From: Chthoniobacter flavus | GTDB taxonomy: Bacteria; Verrucomicrobiota; Verrucomicrobiia; Chthoniobacterales; DYNR01 | Direction: 5' to 3' | NCBI GenBank assembly: GCA_020720945.1 | Contig: DYNR01000133.1 | Location: forward strand, 1-6,601 | Length of the DNA: 6,601 nucleotides | In this document: positions 1 through 6,557 of the stretch, piece by piece | Position numbering within the stretch: position 1 is the first letter of the stretch | Layout: each line of letters opens with the position of its first letter | Notes under the pieces: model-generated | Seen by the model: the letters and a program-made list of their open reading frames with translations, nothing else | Databases searched by the model: none | What the model was told of the DNA's origin: nothing | Position numbers and translations under genes: made by a program

Positions 1-26
1 TTTGTGTTTTCCCGGTGTGGGGGAGG

Positions 27-650
27 TCAGAAGTTCCAGTGTTTTCCGAGTTTTGCATCGAGGAAAACTTGGGGGCTCAGGAGGTAAGACATCGGGGGGT
101 TTGGGAGAGGTCCGTCGTTGAGGACGGGCAAAGATTTTCCGATGGTTTCATCCCAGGGTTGGGAAGATGCGACTTGGACAGGCGTGCCGACTTTGACCAA
201 GTGGAAGATTTTTTTGACGGCTTTGAGGGGGACGCGTACGCAGCCGTGGGTGGCAGGAACGGGTTTGACAAAGCCCCAGTGAATGCCGTAGGCGGGGCCG
301 CTGAAGGACATCCAGTAGGTCATGGGATAGCCGGCGCCGGGCTCGGTGGCACGGCGGCGGTGCTCCTGTTTTGAGAGGATGGTGAAGTTTCCTTTGGGGG
401 TGGGAGAAGAGGGTGCGCCGACGGTGCAAGGGGTGGCGAGGACGACATTGTTTCCTTCCACGAGGTAGAGGCGTTGCGCGGAAGTGCTGATTTTAATTTG
501 CAGGGCCGAGGGGTTTTTGATGGCGGCCACCGTGGGGTCGTAGGTGAAGGAAGTCTGGTGTTTGGGAGCCACGGTGTTGCAAGAAACCAAGGCCAAAGCG
601 ATGGCAGCGACAGGGGACAGCGAAAGGATTTTTTGGATGAATTTTTTCAT
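27..650 (-). CDS. L,D-transpeptidase (YkuD fold) lipoprotein
   Basis: Predicted cell-wall enzyme that forms or exchanges peptidoglycan cross-links using a catalytic cysteine. Of 207 residues, the first 24 form a lipoprotein signal peptide: MKKF start, hydrophobic stretch, lipobox LVSC with Cys24 as the predicted lipidated residue. The mature protein would be membrane-anchored facing the periplasm. The YkuD domain spans roughly residues 50-165. His124, then THGCVRVP with His135 and catalytic Cys137, match the family signature H...(S/T)HGC(V/I)R; the His124 to Cys137 spacing is a few residues shorter than in the classic Bacillus enzyme. A proline-rich tail follows. The ATG at 650 was chosen over an upstream in-frame GTG at 740 because it places the signal peptide at the N terminus. 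No clear Shine-Dalgarno precedes it. It is divergent from the other genes. The family is secure; whether it cross-links peptidoglycan, attaches lipoproteins or does something else is not shown. Confidence 0.9.
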   Translation of the reverse strand: MKKFIQKILSLSPVAAIALALVSCNTVAPKHQTSFTYDPTVAAIKNPSALQIKISTSAQRLYLVEGNNVVLATPCTVGAPSSPTPKGNFTILSKQEHRRRATEPGAGYPMTYWMSFSGPAYGIHWGFVKPVPATHGCVRVPLKAVKKIFHLVKVGTPVQVASSQPWDETIGKSLPVLNDGPLPNPPMSYLLSPQVFLDAKLGKHWNF

Positions 651-733
651 AGAGTCAGACTGAAGAGGTCGGGAGTTTCGGGAAACTTTTTGGGAAAGGC
701 AAGGGAGGAGTTGCAGTTTGCAAAAAAATCTTT

Positions 734-761
734 TTGACACTTGGCGAGAAAACAGCAGTAT
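734..761 (+). promoter_or_regulatory. Candidate sigma70-type promoter
   Basis: A perfect -35 hexamer TTGACA at 734-739 is followed after 16 bases by CAGTAT at 756-761, which matches only 3 of 6 positions of the -10 consensus. A start near 768 could serve the acetyltransferase at 980. It would leave only about 8 leader bases before the tiny ORF at 776 and would exclude that ORF's Shine-Dalgarno. The weak -10 keeps this tentative. Confidence 0.25.
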
Positions 762-775
762 GCAGGACGGTTTTT

Positions 776-868
776 ATGTTGACGATAACATCATTTTTAG
801 TGCTAGGCGGAGCTTTGATCGGGGGAGTATGGTGGACTTGCCGGAACGACACGAGCGACAAGAAGTGA
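776..868 (+). CDS. Possible 30-aa single-span membrane peptide
   Basis: An ATG-to-TGA ORF of 30 codons with the profile of a small bitopic membrane protein. Residues 2-22 are hydrophobic, with a glycine pattern (LGGALIGG) that often lines packed helices and a Trp-Trp pair near the membrane edge. A short charged tail, CRNDTSDKK, follows and would be cytoplasmic by the positive-inside rule. AGGA at 764-767 lies 8 bases upstream of the ATG, a normal ribosome-binding distance. I recognise no family; respiratory-complex small subunits and transporter accessory peptides have similar architecture, but no such partner is adjacent. Against it: 30 codons can arise by chance, it uses one ATA codon, and the best promoter nearby is too close. 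It sits 111 bases before the acetyltransferase. Confidence 0.35.
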   Translation: MLTITSFLVLGGALIGGVWWTCRNDTSDKK

Positions 869-979
869 ACGAGAAAAGAGAGCCGCTTGGTGGGGAGGGT
901 TCCGCCCGATTTTAGGGAGATCGGAGCCAGGTAACCGCCGGGAAAAAACGAGTATAGGAAGGGAAAGGAAGAGAAGGTA

Positions 980-1495
980 ATGAAGTCGAAGTCTTGGATG
1001 AAATTTGCGTGGGAATTGGGGGCGGTGCCAGAGGTTCCTGCGAGCGTGCCGTTTGGTTTGCGCCTGCAGGTGGTGACATCGGAGGAAGAGCCGGATTTGT
1101 TTGAAGTGCTGGCGAAGTCTGCGGGGTTGGACAGTTCCCTGATCAATGCGGGGAGAGGGTTGCAGCGGTATTTTTCCGAGGAGGCTCCCCGTTTGTGGAG
1201 GGGCAAGCAGAGGCGGAGTCTGGCGGTGTGTCACGGGGAACGGATTATTGCGGGCACGGTTTATTTGCTGAAGGAAGATGAGCCGGCTCACCTGGTTTCC
1301 GGACCGTGCGTCCTGAGCGAATACCGCAACCGGGGAATCGGTGCGTGGCTGTTGCATTATTCGTTGTATGATCTTCAAACCCAAGGGCTTAAAAAAGTTT
1401 TTGGGGTTTGCAAGCAGCATTCGATTTTAGAGAAATACATCTATCCCAAGTTTGGTGGGGCGGGGGTTAGCTGCGAGAGTTTTTCCGTGGATTGA
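980..1495 (+). CDS. GNAT-family N-acetyltransferase
   Basis: A cytoplasmic protein of 171 residues predicted to transfer an acetyl group from acetyl-CoA to an unknown amine. The acetyl-CoA pyrophosphate-binding motif is R-N-R-G-I-G at residues 116-121, matching the GNAT consensus (Q/R)xxGx(G/A), at the start of the helix AWLLHYSLYDLQ. The preceding strand (GPCVLSEY) and the earlier strand-turn-strand RRSLAVCHGERIIAGTVYLL, about residues 77-98, fit GNAT core strands. The C-terminal part, with YPKFGG, resembles the usual YxKxGF region. The ATG at 980 has AGGA at 966-969, 10 bases upstream. It ends 100 bases before the preferred symporter start and could be co-transcribed with it. The substrate cannot be read from sequence. 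Confidence 0.75.
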   Translation: MKSKSWMKFAWELGAVPEVPASVPFGLRLQVVTSEEEPDLFEVLAKSAGLDSSLINAGRGLQRYFSEEAPRLWRGKQRRSLAVCHGERIIAGTVYLLKEDEPAHLVSGPCVLSEYRNRGIGAWLLHYSLYDLQTQGLKKVFGVCKQHSILEKYIYPKFGGAGVSCESFSVD

Positions 1496-1584
1496 AGCGG
1501 GTGGTTTGCAAGGCTTGGCGATGAGCAAGGCGGAAACTGGGGCGGGTGTCCGCAAGCGGAAAGAGGGGAGGGGAGGAGGCGGAC

Positions 1585-1590
1585 AGGAGG
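1585..1590 (+). promoter_or_regulatory. Perfect Shine-Dalgarno deciding the symporter start
   Basis: AGGAGG ends 5 bases before a GTG at 1596 that is in frame with the symporter. This is the strongest ribosome-binding site in the window. It lies in a G-rich tract (1565-1596) with two GGGG runs. It favours GTG 1596 over the ATG at 1521, which has only AAGG upstream. Confidence 0.55.
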
Positions 1591-1595
1591 CGGCG

Positions 1596-3365
1596 GTGTC
1601 AAAAGGAAAAGGGCGCGAGGTCGAGCATTGGGGGTCGAGGTTTGGCGTGGTGATGGCGGTGGCTGGGAGCGCGGTTGGGCTGGGCAATTTTTTGCGTTTT
1701 CCGGGGCAGGCTGCGCAATACGGCGGCGGGGCTTTCATGGTCGCGTATTTCGTTGGGCTGTTGCTGATCGGGTTGCCGTTGGTTTGGGTTGAGTGGACGC
1801 TGGGGCGCAAGGCCGGGCAGGCGGGGTTTCATTCCAGCGTGGGGGCTTTCCACCATTTTTTCGGCGGAAAATACGGGAAGTATTTGGGTGCGGTCGGGGT
1901 GGCGATTCCTGTGATTATTTTCATGTATTATGTGGTGATCGAGGCGTGGTGTCTCGGTTACGCCTGCAATTTTTTTGCGGGGGGAATCCGTTTTGGCGAT
2001 GCGGGAGAAGCGGCAGGATTTTTCCGGAATTTCGTGGGGTTGGGTGGGAACGGCGAAGGGTTACGGTTTGGGTTGCAGAGTGTCGGCGTTTTCGTTTTGG
2101 TTACCTTCTTGGTAAATTTCGTATTGATTTACCGCGGGATCAGCGGTGGGATCGAGTTGTTTTGTCGCTATGCGATGCCTTTGCTGGTTGTTTTGGCGTT
2201 CGTTATCCTGGTTCGAGTCCTCACGCTAGGAACGCCGGATCCCGTTGTCCCGCAGAACAATGTGAATAACGGGCTCGGTTTTTTGTGGAATCCGACGAAG
2301 GTTTTTTTGGAGAGGGAAGCGGAGGCGGGGCAGTGGGTGCGGGAGAAAGAAGTGGTGGGAGGAGCCGGTGAGGTTGAGGTGGAGAGGGAGGCGTTGGAGA
2401 GTTCCTTGGCGGAGAAAAATGGGGGAGGCCGTGTGGTGGTTCGGGTGCATGAGGTGGGAGTTTTTGAGAGTTTGCAAAATCCCGATTTGTGGTTGGCAGC
2501 GGTCGGGCAACTGTTTTTTTCTCTTTCCATCGGGATGGGGGTGATTTTGAGTTACGCGAGCTATTTGAGGAAGAACGACGATGTCGTGTTGAGTGCTTTG
2601 ACGGCATCGAGCGCGAACGAATTTTGCGAGGTGTGTTTGGGTGGATTGATCACGGTTCCGGCGGGGGTGGCATTTCTCGGGGTGGCGGCGGTTTCCGCGA
2701 TGAGCAGCACTTTCGGTTTGGGTTTTCACGCGTTGCCGATGGTTTTTTCCAAGATGCCTGCGGGCGAATGGTTTGGTTTTTTATTTTTCGTTTTGTTGTT
2801 TATTGCTGCAGTGACGAGTTCGATTTCCATGTTGCAGCCTGGCATCGCGTTTTTGGAAGAGGCGTTACGGCTTGGGAGGAAGGCTTCGGTGAGTATTTTG
2901 GGGTTTGTCACGGCGGTTGGCGCATTTTTCGTTTTGTATTTTAGTGCGGGGTTGAAGGTGTTGGACACCTTGGATTTTTGGGCGGGCACCTTTTTGATTT
3001 TTGTTTTTGCGGGGGTGCAGGTCTGGTATTTCGGGTGGAAAATGGGGGTGGGGGAGGGAATCAAGGAAGCCAACCGGGGATCGGTGATCCGTCTTCCGTT
3101 TTTTTTGGGATGGGTGATCCGGTATGTGTCGCCGCTTTTTCTCGGGGTTATTTTTGTCCTGTGGGTGGCGACCAATGTTTTTGGTATTCGTTTTTCTGGG
3201 GGGAAGAGCGAGTTGAGCGGCTATGTGATTGATTTGTTTGTGAAGCCCGATTTGGGGGCGTGGGTGGGAGTGGGGATTATCGGGTTATTTGTTTCGTTGG
3301 TTTTGTTATTGGCTTCTAATTCAAAGGTTTATAAACATTTTGCCGGAGGGAGGAACAAGAGATGA
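1596..3365 (+). CDS. LeuT-like Na+:amino acid symporter (NSS/SNF family)
   Basis: An inner-membrane, sodium-coupled amino acid importer of 589 residues with the 12-helix LeuT layout. EHWGSRFG opens the protein at residues 10-17 and AGSAVGLGN (23-31) is the unwound TM1. Arg34 and Asp460 match the LeuT outer gate pair. Ser309 and Asn341 correspond to sodium-1 ligands Thr254 and Asn286; Ala404, Thr407 and Ser408 to the sodium-2 site. Glu345 matches LeuT Glu290, so transport is predicted to be chloride-independent. The pocket differs from LeuT: Ile108 for Val104, Met314 for Phe259 and Met412 for Ile359. A charged insert (residues 234-294, against about 6 residues in LeuT) sits in the loop before TM6. 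The GTG start was chosen for its perfect Shine-Dalgarno and LeuT-like N terminus; ATG 1521 would add 25 low-complexity residues. The stop overlaps the next ATG. Substrate unknown. LeuT equivalences are from memory of that protein. Confidence 0.93.
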   Translation: MSKGKGREVEHWGSRFGVVMAVAGSAVGLGNFLRFPGQAAQYGGGAFMVAYFVGLLLIGLPLVWVEWTLGRKAGQAGFHSSVGAFHHFFGGKYGKYLGAVGVAIPVIIFMYYVVIEAWCLGYACNFFAGGIRFGDAGEAAGFFRNFVGLGGNGEGLRFGLQSVGVFVLVTFLVNFVLIYRGISGGIELFCRYAMPLLVVLAFVILVRVLTLGTPDPVVPQNNVNNGLGFLWNPTKVFLEREAEAGQWVREKEVVGGAGEVEVEREALESSLAEKNGGGRVVVRVHEVGVFESLQNPDLWLAAVGQLFFSLSIGMGVILSYASYLRKNDDVVLSALTASSANEFCEVCLGGLITVPAGVAFLGVAAVSAMSSTFGLGFHALPMVFSKMPAGEWFGFLFFVLLFIAAVTSSISMLQPGIAFLEEALRLGRKASVSILGFVTAVGAFFVLYFSAGLKVLDTLDFWAGTFLIFVFAGVQVWYFGWKMGVGEGIKEANRGSVIRLPFFLGWVIRYVSPLFLGVIFVLWVATNVFGIRFSGGKSELSGYVIDLFVKPDLGAWVGVGIIGLFVSLVLLLASNSKVYKHFAGGRNKR

Positions 3366-3511
3366 CGGTGGCGGGTTGGTGTATTTTGGCGGTTTCGGTC
3401 GGAGGGGTGACAGGGGTTTTTCTCTGGAGTATTTGGAAGGTGTTGACAGCGCCGCATGAGGCGGAACACATCCACGGGTTCGACTCCGGACTGGCGGAAA
3501 AGGAGCACTGA
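3362..3511 (+). CDS. Small one-helix protein, probable symporter accessory subunit
   Basis: A 49-residue ORF whose ATG overlaps the symporter stop in the classic ATGA arrangement, implying translational coupling. Residues 5-27 form one hydrophobic helix (GWCILAVSVGGVTGVFLWSIW). The polar tail is rich in His and Glu: APHEAEHIHGFDSG, then LAEKEH. In Actinobacteria, the NSS importer MetP needs a tiny one-helix subunit, MetS, encoded directly downstream. Position, size and topology here match that pattern, so I infer an accessory or stabilising partner of the adjacent transporter. The MetS assignment rests on context rather than recognisable sequence identity. The acidic, His-rich tail is longer than I would expect for MetS and might contact the transporter or a metal ion. 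It ends 35 bases before cysD. Confidence 0.7.
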   Translation: MTVAGWCILAVSVGGVTGVFLWSIWKVLTAPHEAEHIHGFDSGLAEKEH

Positions 3512-3546
3512 CCTATTGTTGGAGGCGTTTGTTTTTTTAGAAAATT

Positions 3547-4455
3547 ATGAGTTCACTTATAGCATCCCATCTCGACCAGCTTGAGGCAGAAAGCATCCAC
3601 ATCCTCCGTGAGGTGGCGGCGGAGTTTGCCAGGCCCGTGATGATGTATTCGATCGGGAAAGATTCTGCCGTGATGCTGCGTTTGGCGCAGAAGGCGTTTG
3701 CGCCAGCCAAGTTGCCGTTTCCGTTGTTGCATGTTGATACGGGGTGGAAGTTCCAGGAAATGATCCGGTTCCGCGCCAAGACTGCGGAAGAATTGGGGCA
3801 AGAAATCTTGGTTTGGCAAAACCGGGAAGGTTTGGAAATGGGGTTGAGCCCGGTGGTTCACGGGTCTGAAAAATTCACGCAAATCATGAAAACCGAAGCG
3901 CTCAAGCAGGCGTTAGACCACTACGGGTTCGATGCGGCGTTTGGGGGGGCGCGGCGCGACGAAGAAAAGTCGCGGGCGAAGGAACGGGTTTACAGTTTCA
4001 GGAACAAGTTCCACCAGTGGGACCCGAAGAACCAGCGCCCGGAGCTTTGGAACCTTTACAACGGCAGGGTGAACAAAGGCGAATCGATCCGCGTGTTCCC
4101 TTTGTCCAACTGGACGGAGCTGGATATTTGGCTTTACATCATGCGGGAAAAAATCCCGATTGTCCCTCTCTATTTTGCTGCGGAACGCCCTGTCGTAGAA
4201 CGAGATGGGACTTTGATCATGGTTGACGACGACCGCTTGCCGCTGGAGGACGGAGAAGTGCCGATGAGGAAGAAAGTGCGCTTTCGCACCCTCGGGTGTT
4301 ACCCTCTTACTGGAGCGGTCGAATCTGGGGCGGAGACGCTCGAAGAAATCGTGAAGGAGATGTTGCTGGCGACAACATCCGAGCGGCAGGGGCGGGTGAT
4401 CGACCACGACGGGGCGGCATCCATGGAAGAAAAGAAAAAAGACGGTTATTTTTGA
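3547..4455 (+). CDS. cysD: Sulfate adenylyltransferase subunit 2 (ATP sulfurylase small subunit)
   Basis: Cytoplasmic catalytic subunit that joins sulfate to ATP to give adenosine 5'-phosphosulfate (APS) and pyrophosphate, the first step of sulfate assimilation, driven by GTP hydrolysis in CysN. Its 302 residues equal the usual CysD length. The PP-loop for ATP is SIGKDS at residues 35-40. HVDTGWKF follows, and the family hallmark GGARRDEEKSRAKER starts at residue 133. The C terminus MEEKKKDGYF is typical of CysD. The ATG at 3547 gives a standard N terminus. GGAGG at 3521-3525 lies 21 bases upstream, too far for a normal Shine-Dalgarno, so initiation may be leaderless-like or weakly SD-dependent. 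A run of seven T at 3532-3538 lacks a preceding hairpin, so read-through from the symporter genes is possible. It is followed after 84 bases by cysNC. Confidence 0.97.
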   Translation: MSSLIASHLDQLEAESIHILREVAAEFARPVMMYSIGKDSAVMLRLAQKAFAPAKLPFPLLHVDTGWKFQEMIRFRAKTAEELGQEILVWQNREGLEMGLSPVVHGSEKFTQIMKTEALKQALDHYGFDAAFGGARRDEEKSRAKERVYSFRNKFHQWDPKNQRPELWNLYNGRVNKGESIRVFPLSNWTELDIWLYIMREKIPIVPLYFAAERPVVERDGTLIMVDDDRLPLEDGEVPMRKKVRFRTLGCYPLTGAVESGAETLEEIVKEMLLATTSERQGRVIDHDGAASMEEKKKDGYF

Positions 4456-4488
4456 GCGGCGCATGCGGGGAAACCCTCGCGTTCGCTC
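4454..4488 (+). other. Possible hairpin at the cysD stop, in the cysD-cysNC spacer
   Basis: GAGCG at 4454-4458, overlapping the cysD TGA, can pair with CGCTC at 4484-4488. Inside, GCG then GGG (4465-4470) pair with CCC (4474-4476) and CGC (4478-4480) around an AAA loop, with one bulged T. No T-run follows, so it does not look like a terminator. It could affect mRNA stability or the expression ratio of the two subunits. The rest of the 84-base spacer shows no gene and no good Shine-Dalgarno before 4540. Confidence 0.3.
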
Positions 4489-4539
4489 AGCGGCCGACAA
4501 ACGAATCGAAACCCAACCATTTTCAGAAACAGTAAATCC

Positions 4540-6480
4540 ATGATCCAAGAAATCACCGACATAGTCGCTTACTTGCGCCAGCACGAAGAAAAAGATTTGT
4601 TGCGTTTCCTGACCTGCGGCAGCGTGGACGATGGGAAATCGACGCTCATCGGGCGGTTGCTTTACGACTGCAAGATGATTTACGAAGACCAGCTTGCGGC
4701 GGTTTTGAAAGACACGCAGACGCACGGGACGACGGGCACGGATTTTGACCCTGCGCTGTTGACCGACGGGTTGAAGGCGGAGAGGGAGCAGGGCATCACC
4801 ATTGATGTGGCTTACCGGTATTTTTCCACGGACAAACGGAAGTTTATCATAGCGGACACGCCTGGGCACGAGCAATACACGCGGAACATGGCGACCGGCG
4901 CAAGCAACTGCAACCTCGCGATTATTTTGGTTGATGCGAGGCATGGGGTGGTGACGCAGACGCGGAGGCACAGCTTCATTGTTTCTTTGCTCGGGATCAA
5001 GCATGTGGTGGTGGCCATCAACAAGATGGATCTGGTTGGTTGGTCGGGGAAGGTTTTTGAAGACATTCGGCGGGAATATAACAACTTTGCGGCGAGGTTG
5101 CAGTTCACGGATTTGCACTTCATTCCCATGTCTGCATTGCAGGGAGACAATGTGGTTGAGCGGAGCGTGTCGATGCCGTGGTATGACGGGCCATCGCTTT
5201 TGCATCATTTGGAAACGGTCAACATCGCTTCCGACCGGAACTTGATCGACTTGCGTTTTCCCGTCCAATATGTCCTGCGCCCGAATTTGGATTACCGCGG
5301 TTTTGCCGGGAGCCTGGCGTCTGGGATTTTGCGTGTCGGGGACGAGGTAATGGTGGCGGCATCCCGGAGGAAAACTCGCATCAAAGGCATCGCGCAGGCG
5401 GGTGAAGAAGTTTTGCAAGCCGTTGCGCCGATGGCGGTAGCCGTGACGCTAGAAGACGAGGTCGATGCGTCTCGCGGCGATTTGCTTGTCCATCCGAACA
5501 ACCAGCCACATACGGGGACCGAGATCGATGCGATGGTCGTGTGGATGCAGCCCGAAGCGGCGCGAGAAGGGGCGACTTACCTTGTCAAGCACTTGACGCA
5601 GACCATCCCGGTGACGGTTTCCGAACTGCGCTACAAAATGGATGTCAACACGCTGCGAAAACAGCCAGAAAGTGCCGGAAAATGCTTGGAAATGAACGAG
5701 ATAGGGCGAGTCCATTTCACCTTTCACCGCCCGGTTTCTTTCGATGCTTACCGCAAGAACCAGTCCACGGGCGCGTTTGTTGTCATCGATCGTTTGACCA
5801 ATGCGACGATGGGGGCAGGGATGATTTTGGATCGGCTTTCGGAGACCGAGCTATCGTTGGGCAAGCTTCCTCCTGTCAGCAGGAACATCACCATGCAAGA
5901 CTCGCTGGTGAGTGCCGCGGAACGCAGGGAGATCGTGGGGCAGCGCGGTGTGACGATTTGGCTGACGGGGTTGAGTGGTTCAGGGAAAACAACGGTTGCC
6001 CAAGCGTTGGAAAAAGCGTTGGTTGAAGACGGGCATCTTTGTTTCATTTTGGATGGGGACAACATTCGTCACGGGCTCAACCGGGATCTCGGTTTTTCGC
6101 CTTCGGACAGGACGGAAAACATCCGCAGGGTCGCGGAGGTCGCCCGGTTGTTCAACCAGGCCGGAGTGATTGTTTTGACTTCTTTTATTTCTCCTTACAA
6201 AGCAGACCGGCGACAGGCCAAGGACATCGTCGGGGAAGAAGATTTTTGGGAAGTGTATGTGGATGCGCCGTTGGAGGTGTGCGAACGGCGGGATCCAAAA
6301 GGGCTTTACAGAAAAGCAAGGGCGGGCGAAATCCCTTCGTTCACCGGCATATCCGATCCTTATGAACCGCCGGAAAACCCCGTGATGGTGATTCGCACGG
6401 ATGAAATCAGCGTTGCGGAAGCCGTCGAGAAAATTGCTGGACGATTGAGGGATTTGGGAGTTTTTGAAATCGGCAGATAG
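4540..6480 (+). CDS. cysNC: Bifunctional sulfate adenylyltransferase subunit 1 / adenylylsulfate kinase
   Basis: A fusion of 646 residues combining the regulatory GTPase subunit of ATP sulfurylase with APS kinase, which phosphorylates APS to PAPS; this architecture is also known as NodQ. The CysN half (about 1-445) has GTPase motifs in order: GSVDDGKST (27-35), EREQGITID (81-89), DTPGHEQ (106-112) and NKMD (161-164), then elongation-factor-like beta-barrel domains. The CysC half (about 465-646) has P-loop GLSGSGKTT (477-485), DGDNIRHGLN (505-514), the FISPYKADR loop with conserved Ser551, and DPKGLYRKARAGEIPSFTG. All key residues are present, so both activities are predicted. There is no stop or frameshift at the junction. 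The ATG at 4540 gives the expected start, though no clear Shine-Dalgarno precedes it. With cysD it forms a complete sulfate-activation unit; no PAPS reductase (cysH) gene lies in the window. Confidence 0.97.
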   Translation: MIQEITDIVAYLRQHEEKDLLRFLTCGSVDDGKSTLIGRLLYDCKMIYEDQLAAVLKDTQTHGTTGTDFDPALLTDGLKAEREQGITIDVAYRYFSTDKRKFIIADTPGHEQYTRNMATGASNCNLAIILVDARHGVVTQTRRHSFIVSLLGIKHVVVAINKMDLVGWSGKVFEDIRREYNNFAARLQFTDLHFIPMSALQGDNVVERSVSMPWYDGPSLLHHLETVNIASDRNLIDLRFPVQYVLRPNLDYRGFAGSLASGILRVGDEVMVAASRRKTRIKGIAQAGEEVLQAVAPMAVAVTLEDEVDASRGDLLVHPNNQPHTGTEIDAMVVWMQPEAAREGATYLVKHLTQTIPVTVSELRYKMDVNTLRKQPESAGKCLEMNEIGRVHFTFHRPVSFDAYRKNQSTGAFVVIDRLTNATMGAGMILDRLSETELSLGKLPPVSRNITMQDSLVSAAERREIVGQRGVTIWLTGLSGSGKTTVAQALEKALVEDGHLCFILDGDNIRHGLNRDLGFSPSDRTENIRRVAEVARLFNQAGVIVLTSFISPYKADRRQAKDIVGEEDFWEVYVDAPLEVCERRDPKGLYRKARAGEIPSFTGISDPYEPPENPVMVIRTDEISVAEAVEKIAGRLRDLGVFEIGR

Positions 6481-6557
6481 ACTGTTAGACTATTAGGATT
6501 TCCTCTCGTCTGCAATCTGCCTTCTGCAATTCTTCCATCTTCCCGCTTCCCCAACGG
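6481..6557. other. Pyrimidine-rich non-coding spacer with short repeats
   Basis: Downstream of cysNC the sequence opens with two near-identical 8-mers in tandem (AGACTGTT, AGACTATT, from 6479). A C/T-rich stretch follows in which TCTGCAAT occurs twice (6509-6516 and 6523-6530) around a related TCTGCC. No gene, Shine-Dalgarno or T-run terminator is visible. Confidence 0.5.

Larger units (their letters stand above)
651..979. other. Divergent intergenic region
   Basis: This stretch of about 330 bases separates the minus-strand transpeptidase from the plus-strand genes and so should hold promoters for both directions. It is richer in A and T around 715-800. It contains a TTGACA box and a possible 30-codon ORF, both listed separately. 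From about 870 to 979 the plus strand is purine-rich and I see no convincing gene, terminator or structured RNA. The purine-rich end (AGGAAG, GAAGG) supplies the ribosome-binding site of the acetyltransferase. Confidence 0.6.

Noticed and set aside
651..740. A 30-residue N-terminal extension of the transpeptidase from a GTG at 740.
   Set aside because: It would bury the lipoprotein signal peptide in the protein interior; the ATG at 650 gives a textbook lipobox at residues 21-24.
718..915. A 65-codon plus-strand ORF with a TTG start and a GGGAGGAG about 7 bases upstream.
   Set aside because: Despite the good ribosome-binding site, the product is polar, without domain-like features, and starts with a rare codon; the overlapping 776-868 frame is more protein-like. 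Either or both may be chance.
655..1206. A 183-codon minus-strand ORF running through the intergenic region into the acetyltransferase gene.
   Set aside because: It is antisense to the acetyltransferase, overlaps the start of the transpeptidase gene, and its translation is low-complexity (Pro, Ser, Lys) without motifs.
1452..1595. Earlier symporter starts at 1452 and 1521.
   Set aside because: 1452 overlaps the acetyltransferase gene and adds non-family sequence. 1521 is possible but adds a Gly/Arg-rich stretch not seen at LeuT N termini and has a weaker ribosome-binding site than 1596.
3443..3471. TTGACA inside the small accessory gene as a promoter for cysD.
   Set aside because: At 16-18 base spacing there is no recognisable -10 hexamer, and the bases encode the end of the membrane helix of the small protein.
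3913..5418. A 501-codon minus-strand open frame across cysD and cysNC.
   Set aside because: It runs antisense to two unmistakable genes, crosses their spacer, and its translation has no recognisable motif; long antisense frames are expected in GC-rich genes with biased codons.
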